Shown here: positions 58,045-64,000 of the stretch, piece after piece
How the letters are laid out: each line of letters opens with the position of its first letter
Numbering within the stretch: the first letter of the stretch is position 1
DNA from: VXMF01 sp965206775
GTDB taxonomy: Bacteria > Acidobacteriota > Terriglobia > Bryobacterales > UBA6623
Direction: 5' to 3'
NCBI GenBank assembly: GCA_965206775.1
Contig: CBDBKU010000002.1
Location: 1,612,001 to 1,676,000 of the forward strand
Length of the DNA: 64,000 nucleotides
Notes under the pieces: generated by a model
The model's database searches: none
Seen by the model: only the letters and a program-made list of their open reading frames with translations
Told to the model about the DNA's origin: nothing
Translations under genes and position numbers: made by a program

Positions 58045-59604
58045 ATGGACCAGTACGATGAATCGATAGGAGTTGCGAAGAGTAGCCTTCCGAGAGCGAT
58101 GGAGGATTCGGCCCCCGCTTACCTGAACCCGGATCTCGCGAGCGAGGACAGCGACGATTCGCCGCAATCACCGGCTCACGAGCAGGACGAAGCGGTCTAC
58201 ACGGACGATCCGGTCCGCGTCTACCTGCGGGAGATGGGCGCAGTGCCGCTGCTCACCCGCGAAGGCGAGGTTGACCTTGCGCGCCGCATGGAACGCGGCA
58301 AGTTTCGCATGTGGAAGGCGATCTCGCGGAACCGTTCGACGATCCACCGGCTGCTCGAGCTCTACGAGCGCATCAAGCTGGGCGAAGTGAAGGTGACCGG
58401 GGTTGTCGACATCCCCAACACCGACGACGGCCCGGACTCGATGGCGATCAAGGAGCGGCAGGTTCGCAACCAGTTCATGCAGGTTCTGCGGGCGTACAAC
58501 CAGCTGAGGAAGATCGAGGACCGGCAGCAGTCGGTCCCCAAGCCGAACCAGAAGATTCGCAGGGAGTACAAGGAACTGGAACGGTTGCGCAGGCGGCACG
58601 TGATCAAGGTCTCCCAGTCGATGCAGAGGATCCGGTTGAAGCAGCCCGTCTGGGACGAGTTCTGCCGTGCGCTTCTCGATGCCAACAAGCGCCTGCGCAA
58701 GATCGACCGCGAGATCGGCAAGCTGAAGGCGGTCGAGCCGAAGCAGCCTGCCTACCTGTCGTGCATTCGGAAGCTGAACACTCAGTTGCGCCTGGCCGAG
58801 TCGGAGACCGGCATGACCCCGGACGTGGCCAGAAGATGCGCGAGGATGATCAAGGCTGGCGAGCGCGAGGCCGAGCAGGCGAAGAAGGCACTCGTGGAGG
58901 CGAATCTCCGGCTGGTCGTGTCCGTAGCCAAGAAGTACGTCAACCGCGGCCTCCACCTGCTGGACCTGATCCAGGAGGGCAATATCGGCCTGATGCGGGC
59001 GGCGGAGAAATTCGAGTACCGTCGCGGCTACAAGTTCTCCACCTACGCGACCTGGTGGATCCGCCAGGCGATCACGCGCGCCATCGCGGACCAGTCCCGG
59101 ACGATCCGTATTCCCGTCCACATGAACGAGTCGATGAACAAGTTCCTGAGGGCCTCGCGCGAGCTCGAGAAGGAGTTCGGCCGCGCCCCGAACAACGAGG
59201 AGATCGGCGAGCGGATGGAAATCTCGGCGGAAAAGGTGCAGAAGCTGAAGAGCATCTCTCGGGATCCGGTTTCGCTGGAAACGCCGGTCGGACGCGACGG
59301 CGAGTCGGCGCTTGGCGACCTGATCGAAGACAAGTGGGTGGACTCGCCCGTGGAAACAGTCATCGACTCCCATGTCAAGGAAGAGACAGGCGACGTCCTC
59401 AAGACGCTGTCTCCGAAGGAGGAGAAGGTCGTGCGGATGCGTTTCGGCATTGACTGCGAGCGCGAGCACACGCTGGAGGAGATCGGCCAGGAGTTCTCGG
59501 TCACTCGCGAGCGGATCCGGCAGATCGAGGCCAAGGCCCTGCGAGCGCTGCGCAGCCCCGACCGTATGAGGCGCCTGCGCTCCCTGATGGCGGCCAGGCC
59601 CTAG
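58045..59604 (+). CDS. rpoD: RNA polymerase sigma factor RpoD (sigma70 family)
   Basis: The primary-type sigma factor. The 519-residue protein has a short acidic N-terminal part in place of full region 1.1, region 1.2 (DPVRVYLREMGAVPLLTREGE), a ~150-residue non-conserved spacer, then region 2 (NLRLVVSVAKKY ... GNIGLMRAAEKFEYRRGYKFSTYATWWIRQAI), region 3 and region 4 with EEIGQEFSVTRERIRQIEAKALR. ATG 58045 follows AAGGCGG at 58031-58037; GTG 58009 is an alternative. The length and complete regions 1.2-4 argue for the housekeeping sigma. It converges with the PQQ-propeller gene over 24 bp. Confidence 0.95.
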   Translation: MDQYDESIGVAKSSLPRAMEDSAPAYLNPDLASEDSDDSPQSPAHEQDEAVYTDDPVRVYLREMGAVPLLTREGEVDLARRMERGKFRMWKAISRNRSTIHRLLELYERIKLGEVKVTGVVDIPNTDDGPDSMAIKERQVRNQFMQVLRAYNQLRKIEDRQQSVPKPNQKIRREYKELERLRRRHVIKVSQSMQRIRLKQPVWDEFCRALLDANKRLRKIDREIGKLKAVEPKQPAYLSCIRKLNTQLRLAESETGMTPDVARRCARMIKAGEREAEQAKKALVEANLRLVVSVAKKYVNRGLHLLDLIQEGNIGLMRAAEKFEYRRGYKFSTYATWWIRQAITRAIADQSRTIRIPVHMNESMNKFLRASRELEKEFGRAPNNEEIGERMEISAEKVQKLKSISRDPVSLETPVGRDGESALGDLIEDKWVDSPVETVIDSHVKEETGDVLKTLSPKEEKVVRMRFGIDCEREHTLEEIGQEFSVTRERIRQIEAKALRALRSPDRMRRLRSLMAARP

Positions 59605-59628
59605 CGGGCAACGCGCGTTGACGGATGG

Positions 59629-60957
59629 CTATCCGCCGATCCGGTAGAGATGCTCTCCGGTTCGGAGGATCAGGCTGCCTTGCGCGATAGCGGGTGTCGA
59701 CATGCAAAGCTCGCCGAGCGAGTTCTTGCGGATCAGGCGGTAGTCGCTGCCGTGCTCGATCACGAAGCAGTCGCCGTCCTCGCTTAGGCAGAAGATCCGG
59801 TCGTTGTAAGCCCAGGGCGATGCCGTGAATGCGTTCGCTCCGGCTTCGAAGCGCTGCTTGCCGTAGATCTCCTTGCCGTTCAAGGCGTCGTGGCAGGTCA
59901 GGAATCCTCGGTCGTATAGCGTGTAGTAGAGATCCTTGTATAGCAGCGGCGAGGGGTTGTACGGCGCCGCTTGCGGGTGGAACCAAGCTATGTGCTCGTT
60001 GCCGGATTCGCCTTCCTGCAAGCTGATGTCGCCCTTCGCGCCGGGTCGGAGGGCAAAGACGGGACGCTTCTGGTCCCCGACGTACCCGGACGCAATGTAG
60101 AGCATGCCGTGTCCCGCGAAAGGCACCGGGATCACGATCGATGACATGCCGCCGAGCTCCCAGAGCACCCTGCCGTCCAGGTCATAGGATCGGACCTTGC
60201 CGGTTCCGGTCGTGATGATCTCGGTGCGCTGGTCGTTCTCCCAGACGAAGGGCGTCGACCAGTTGCTGCCTTCCTCCCGCTCGACTTCCCATATCGTCTT
60301 GCCGTTGAGCTTGTCGAGGCAGCTTAGAGTGGACCGCTCTTCGTTGTCGTTCACTAGGTACAGCCGTCCGCCGTGCAGGACGGGCGAGGCAGCTGTGCCC
60401 CAGTCGTTACGAACCCTGTACGGCTTCCAGTCGCGCTTCCACACGACCTTCCCGTCGAGATCGAGGCACCAGGTCGCGAGGTAGCCGAAGTGTGCGAACA
60501 GGTGCTCGCCGTCCGTGACCGGGGTCTCCGATCCGTAAGAGTTCTTGAGGTGTCGCGGGGTCGGAGGAACGCCTTGATGCAGTGTCGTCTTCCAAGCGAT
60601 CTCGCCCGTGCCGAATTCGATTCCACATGCGGTCCAGATGTGTCGGTCTTGGGAGATACTCGGCCTGTCCCCGCCAAAGTACAGGCCCTTCTTGACCGGT
60701 TCGACCGCGCCTTCGCTTGCGACGTTCGTCAGGAAGATCCGGTTGTTCCAAACCACCGGCGACGCCCATGCCATGCCAGGAAGCGGCGTCTTCCAGCGCA
60801 CGTTCTCCGTGGCGCTCCATGTGTCCGGAAGGCGCGGATCGTCCTCGGATGTCCCGAGCGAATCAGAGCCTCGGAACTGCGGCCACTGCCTCGGAGAGGC
60901 AGCCGCCAGCGGGCCGGCTGCCGCGAGCAGGGACAGGAATTGGCGTCTGGAGTTCAC
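59629..60957 (-). CDS. Tat-exported PQQ-like beta-propeller protein
   Basis: A 442-residue protein with an N-terminal Tat signal (MNSRRQFLSLLAAAGPLAAASP) and then repeated PQQ-like blades, for example GTGEIAWKTTLHQG, DLDGKVVWKRDW and NGKTIWEVEREE. Such proteins are structural propellers (BamB-like) or dehydrogenase-like; no calcium/PQQ ligand set was recognised. GTG 60957 is selected because it starts the Tat signal, and it sits six bases after a TACAAT box, so it may be leaderless. The open frame upstream is long but non-homologous. Confidence 0.85.
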   Translation of the reverse strand: MNSRRQFLSLLAAAGPLAAASPRQWPQFRGSDSLGTSEDDPRLPDTWSATENVRWKTPLPGMAWASPVVWNNRIFLTNVASEGAVEPVKKGLYFGGDRPSISQDRHIWTACGIEFGTGEIAWKTTLHQGVPPTPRHLKNSYGSETPVTDGEHLFAHFGYLATWCLDLDGKVVWKRDWKPYRVRNDWGTAASPVLHGGRLYLVNDNEERSTLSCLDKLNGKTIWEVEREEGSNWSTPFVWENDQRTEIITTGTGKVRSYDLDGRVLWELGGMSSIVIPVPFAGHGMLYIASGYVGDQKRPVFALRPGAKGDISLQEGESGNEHIAWFHPQAAPYNPSPLLYKDLYYTLYDRGFLTCHDALNGKEIYGKQRFEAGANAFTASPWAYNDRIFCLSEDGDCFVIEHGSDYRLIRKNSLGELCMSTPAIAQGSLILRTGEHLYRIGG

Positions 60958-60963
60958 CGCACT

Positions 60964-60969
60964 ATTGTA
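60964..60969 (-). promoter_or_regulatory. TACAAT -10-like box upstream of the PQQ-propeller gene
   Basis: TACAAT on the minus strand ends six bases before the GTG at 60957. No ribosome-binding site lies between, which fits leaderless initiation. Confidence 0.45.
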
Positions 60970-61092
60970 GGATGCTCGCGCCCGACCGCCGCCCCGTCGG
61001 CCCGGCGTTGCGGTTGTTACTGAGGCTTCTTGCGCGTGCAGCGCTTGCGAAACCCTCGACCGCCGATTAGGGTGAGTGGGAGAGGTCGCAAT

Positions 61093-61350
61093 TTGCCGGC
61101 GACGCTCAGTTTCACTTCTAGCTTGGTGTGTGTTCTTGTGAGCGCGGGCGCGCTCTGGGCGTAGGCGCAAGGAGACGGAGCGTCCCAAAGAGGCACCTCC
61201 GAAACCGGTAGTCGGGCAGGCGGGTCTGCGAGTGCCAGCGGGCAGGCGAGCGAGCAGCCTGACAAGAGCGGTGCCAGCCAAGTCGGCCGTACTAGCACCG
61301 GTATTCGCGGCGGGCGACGGGCTGGCGGGACACGAAGCTCGCAGTCATTC
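61093..61350 (+). pseudogene. signal-peptide-encoding 5' part of the TPR gene, broken by an in-frame amber codon
   Basis: In the same frame as the TPR gene downstream, TTG 61093 follows a strong GGGAGAGG (61078-61085, seven bases away) and encodes a typical signal peptide (PATLSFTSS then VCVLVSAGALWA). Codon 24 is TAG (61162-61164), exactly where a cleavage-site Gln would fit (ALWA-stop-AQGDG). The frame then runs open through a Gly/Ser-rich linker into the TPR gene. A CAG-to-TAG change, or a sequencing error, is the simplest reading. Restored, the protein would be 417 residues. Confidence 0.65.
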
Positions 61351-62346
61351 GTGCACGGTCGCGTGGTTATGGCGAGCGGAGAACCACCGTTCGAGCGCCT
61401 TGTCGTCAAGATGGTCTGCGGCACGCAAATCCGCCCCCAACCTCAGGATTACACCGACTCGGATGGATTCTTCAGCTTCAGTCCGGGAGCCAACCGCACA
61501 GTGATAGATGCCGAATCTAGCCTGCCCGTCCTCGTTCCCGGTGCGTGGCCAAGCCTCCCGCGTGGCCCCGGGAGCAGAGGTATCGGCCTGTCGAACTGTG
61601 CCATTCACGTGGAGTTGCCGGGCTACCGCTCGGACCGGCTACGCCTGCGAGGCTTGTTCGGCTTGGGGGGATTTGACGTCGGAGTCGTCGTTCTGCGCCC
61701 GCTCAACGGCTTCACGGGGAGCGCATTCAGCCCGACGACTCGAGAGGCACCAAAGGCTGCGACGCTGGCCTTCCAAGAGGGGCTTGCCGCGCTGAGCCGG
61801 AAGGGTCCCAAGTACAAGCAAGCAATCCAGGAGCTGGAGAAAGCTGTCGGAGTGTATCCGCAGTTCGCGGCCGCCTGGTGGGTCCTCGGCGAGGCGCGGT
61901 CAGGGCTCAAGGACGAAACAGGTGCCCGCGAGGCCTACATGCGGTCGATGGCGGCCGACCCGGAGTACTTGCGGCCGTACGAACCGCTGATGGCGCTGGC
62001 CTTCCAGCGAAAGCACTGGCCCGCGCTTGAGTCGCTGGGCGAGAGCTACTTAGCCCTGTCGCCCGGATCCTCCAAGACCCTATACAGAGTGGCCGTGGCG
62101 GCGACCAACCAAGGTAAGTTTGATCGAGCGGAGAAGTTGTTGGAAGCTGTCTTCGCCCTTGGCGAAGAGGCACAATGGCCGAGGACTCACGTGATCATGG
62201 GCTTGGTCCACGAGAACCGGTCTGACTTCGACAAGGCAGTCAAATCCTACCGAGCCTTTCTCCGCGTCGCGCCCGATGCGCCACTAGCCGAAGTCGTCAA
62301 GAACAAGCTCGCTGACCTGACTGCTGTATCGGGCGTCAGACTGTAG
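61351..62346 (+). CDS. TPR protein with N-terminal carboxypeptidase-regulatory-like domain
   Basis: The intact reading frame encodes 331 residues from GTG 61351. Residues 1-115 look like a carboxypeptidase regulatory-like beta-sandwich (VHGRVVMASGEPP, DYTDSDGFFSFSPG). Residues ~140-320 are tetratricopeptide repeats (KYKQAIQELEKAVGVYPQFAAAWWVLGEA and similar). The GTG has no ribosome-binding site and cuts into the first domain, so the natural start is probably TTG 61093 with a signal peptide, now separated by an amber codon. The protein is likely meant to be exported and to act as a scaffold. It converges with nadD over 154 bp that show no gene. Confidence 0.75.
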   Translation: MHGRVVMASGEPPFERLVVKMVCGTQIRPQPQDYTDSDGFFSFSPGANRTVIDAESSLPVLVPGAWPSLPRGPGSRGIGLSNCAIHVELPGYRSDRLRLRGLFGLGGFDVGVVVLRPLNGFTGSAFSPTTREAPKAATLAFQEGLAALSRKGPKYKQAIQELEKAVGVYPQFAAAWWVLGEARSGLKDETGAREAYMRSMAADPEYLRPYEPLMALAFQRKHWPALESLGESYLALSPGSSKTLYRVAVAATNQGKFDRAEKLLEAVFALGEEAQWPRTHVIMGLVHENRSDFDKAVKSYRAFLRVAPDAPLAEVVKNKLADLTAVSGVRL

Positions 62347-62500
62347 GAACGTCGCTCGCTGATCCGTTTTGCCGGAGACAAGCGCAGTCCGGTTCCTCAT
62401 GCCAGTAGATGCTGTCCCGCCCCTCGAATAGGGAAGAATCTGCTCCGGCCGGCCACGATGCGCGTCGGCCCGCCCGAACCGGTTACCGCCGGGCGGACGG

Positions 62501-63088
62501 TCAGATCCGGTACAGCCCGTGCTTCCAGATGTACGCGGAGACGGCAGGCGGAGCGAGGTCAGCCAGGGTGCCGCCTATCTTTACGCGATGGCGGAGCACG
62601 CTCGAAGAAGCTGGATGCGAGGACTCGATAATTCGCGCCTTTGGCGCGCATGTCGCTCCGGACGGAACCGGCTCGCAGCCCAGCCGGCCGACTACCAGGA
62701 ACTCCACGGCCGCAATAACCCTCTCCACGTCGCGCCAGATCCCTATGTCCGCGAACGCGTCGGCTCCGATAATGAAGCGCAGGGGGTGCTTGAAGGCGAT
62801 CGTCGAGCGGACGCGTTCCACCGTGTCAACCGAGTAATGCGGCTCCCCTCCTCGGCTAGGCTCCTCCAGCCGGCTGGCTTCGAGGCGCGGGTCCGCCGCA
62901 CATGCCAGCTGGACCATGCGAAACCGGTGTTCGTACCCCGCATTGCAGGCGTCGGGCTTGTGCGGCGGTGTGCCGCTCGGCACGACAAGCACGCGATCCA
63001 GGGAGCAGGCATCCGCGGCCGCCAGAGCGGCGTGGATGTGGCCCTTGTGAATAGGGTCGAACGTACCGCCGAACAGTGCCAGCTTCAT
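62501..63088 (-). CDS. nadD: nicotinate-nucleotide adenylyltransferase
   Basis: Adenylates nicotinate mononucleotide in NAD synthesis. The 195-residue protein has the nucleotidyltransferase motif FGGTFDPIHKGHI (7-18), VVPSGTPPHK, GEPHYSVDTVERVR and FIIGADAF. The C-terminal ISxTxxR motif is degenerate (HPASSSVLRHRV). It overlaps the obgE stop by ATGA, a widespread gene pair. Confidence 0.95.
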   Translation of the reverse strand: MKLALFGGTFDPIHKGHIHAALAAADACSLDRVLVVPSGTPPHKPDACNAGYEHRFRMVQLACAADPRLEASRLEEPSRGGEPHYSVDTVERVRSTIAFKHPLRFIIGADAFADIGIWRDVERVIAAVEFLVVGRLGCEPVPSGATCAPKARIIESSHPASSSVLRHRVKIGGTLADLAPPAVSAYIWKHGLYRI

Positions 63089-64000
63089 GCGATAGCCTCC
63101 TTATTCTGCGGGGGTTCTGCGGCCTCCGTGCCCGGCGCGCCCGGGGCCGATGCGGCCTGTCGCTCGGCAGAGTCCCGGGCTTCGCGCACGCGCTCTCCGA
63201 CCTTGCGAACGAGGGAGTCGATACCCTCTCCGGTCACCGCCGAGATACCGTGGAAGGCCAGTCCCAAGGCGTCGCAATGTCGACGCAGCGCCTCCATTCG
63301 CTCCGGGTCTTGCATCGCGTCCAGCTTTGTCCCGGCTACGATGCACGGTTTTTCCGCCAGTCGGGGAGAGAAGCTCGACAGCTCTTTCGCGATGACCTCG
63401 TAGTCCTCGGCCGAGTCGCGGCCCGCGGCGTCACTGAGATCGACCATGTGGACGAGGATCTTGGTGCGCTCGATGTGTCGCAGGAAGCGATCGCCGAGGC
63501 CGTGCCCCTCGTGCGCTCCCTCGATCAGGCCGGGGATGTCAGCCACCAGGAAACTGTCGAATTCGCCAAGGTCGACGACACCGAGATTCGGCTGGAGGGT
63601 CGTGAACGGGTAATCCGCAATTTTCGGCTGTGCGGATGAGATGCGGGCAATCAGCGTGGACTTGCCCGCATTGGGGAAGCCGACTAGCCCGACGTCCGCG
63701 AGCAGCTTGAGTTTCAGGCTCAGTGTTGCGGACTGGCCTTCGGTTCCGTCCTCGGCAAATCGCGGCGCGCGGTTCGTCGAAGACTTGAAGCGCGTGTTCC
63801 CGCGGCCTCCATGGCCGCCCAGGGCTGCGAGGAACTGTTGTTCCGGCCCGTCGAAATCCCGCAGCAGTTCCCCCGTTTCCGCGTCGTAGACGAGAGTGCC
63901 CGCCGGCACCTCGATCACCAAGTCCTTTCCGGTGCGGCCCGTACAGTTGCTGCCTTCGCCGTGGCGTCCCCTCTCGGCCTTCTGCTCGGGCTGGAATCGG
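63085..64000 (-). CDS. obgE: GTPase Obg (partial, N-terminus beyond the window)
   Basis: A ribosome-associated GTPase in the 50S assembly and stress pathway. The visible 304 residues include the end of the glycine-rich Obg fold (RFQPEQKAERGRHGEGSNC ... GGHGGRGNTRFKSSTNRAPRF) and the G domain with G1 GFPNAGKST, G3 DIPGLIEGA and G4 GTKLD, where Thr replaces the usual Asn. The frame continues past position 64000, so the start is not seen. It is followed by nadD with ATGA overlap. Confidence 0.95.
   Translation of the reverse strand, partial: RFQPEQKAERGRHGEGSNCTGRTGKDLVIEVPAGTLVYDAETGELLRDFDGPEQQFLAALGGHGGRGNTRFKSSTNRAPRFAEDGTEGQSATLSLKLKLLADVGLVGFPNAGKSTLIARISSAQPKIADYPFTTLQPNLGVVDLGEFDSFLVADIPGLIEGAHEGHGLGDRFLRHIERTKILVHMVDLSDAAGRDSAEDYEVIAKELSSFSPRLAEKPCIVAGTKLDAMQDPERMEALRRHCDALGLAFHGISAVTGEGIDSLVRKVGERVREARDSAERQAASAPGAPGTEAAEPPQNKEAIA

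Noticed and set aside
58168..59469. 433-codon minus-strand open frame over rpoD
   Set aside because: Antisense shadow of a conserved sigma factor; no recognisable domain.
1..64000. CRISPR array, phage genes or tRNA/rRNA genes
   Set aside because: No regularly spaced short repeats, no cas or phage structural genes, and no cloverleaf or rRNA sequence was recognised on reading the window. A tRNAscan search would settle the tRNA point.

Overview
The window is high-GC bacterial chromosome with very tight gene packing. Adjacent genes often overlap by the four bases ATGA, and convergent genes often sit 16-54 bp apart. The gene content suggests an Acidobacteriota-like organism, possibly of the Solibacter/Bryobacterales type: a PadR regulator with a HAAS-domain permease, a GMC dehydrogenase with a gluconate-2-dehydrogenase subunit 3 partner, two very large DUF3604 proteins, PQQ-propeller and TPR exported proteins, and an ECF sigma module ending in a Spy-like protein. 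This placement is an inference from gene content only. Nearly everything is housekeeping chromosome. The one clear mobile element is a complete insertion sequence.

Layout. 1-2528: tail of a membrane protein, gpmI, and a NUDIX hydrolase. 2525-6547 (minus): ECF sigma factor, putative anti-sigma and Spy-like protein; then hisA, a permease and PadR. 6641-9026: an IS66-family element with 5'-GTAA ends and a perfect 8-bp target duplication. It carries a Dam-like adenine methylase upstream of its single transposase gene. 9097-9212: a 58-bp tandem repeat with nested palindromes. 9228-14617 (minus): compact his operon hisI-hisD-hisC-HAD phosphatase-hisB-hisH-hisF. 14903-19089 (minus): trkA-trkH and an amidase. 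19493-21405: xseB, ispA and convergent truA. 21538-27545 (plus): TolC-like protein, GMC dehydrogenase with its small subunit, a secreted protein and an aldo/keto reductase. 27562-28674: radical SAM protein. 28793-30906: glmM and an unknown membrane protein. 30961-38512 (minus): PHP histidinol phosphatase, PpiD, LarA-like protein, UppP, FtsK. 38686-44465 (plus): rhamnulokinase, Gfo/Idh oxidoreductase, DUF3604 protein 1. 44568-47348: ftsY-ribD-ribE. 47369-54083 (minus): UvrC-like protein, DUF3604 protein 2, amidohydrolase, miaA, SDR protein. 54113-57655: membrane protein, MBL hydrolase, hydroxyacid dehydrogenase, VOC protein. 58045-64000: rpoD-type sigma factor, PQQ-propeller protein, a TPR protein with a stop codon in its signal peptide, nadD, and partial obgE.

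How the parts work together. The histidine genes supply cyclohydrolase, isomerase, synthase, dehydratase, aminotransferase and dehydrogenase. hisG and hisE are not here. Two unrelated phosphatases, a HAD protein inside the operon and a PHP protein at 37.6 kb, could each do the histidinol-phosphate step. UppP, GlmM, FtsK and IspA serve envelope and isoprenoid building. FtsY and PpiD serve protein export and folding, and RibD/RibE make riboflavin. The most unusual items are the methylase-bearing IS, the UvrC-family protein that lacks the nuclease half, and the in-frame amber codon in an otherwise well-formed signal peptide.
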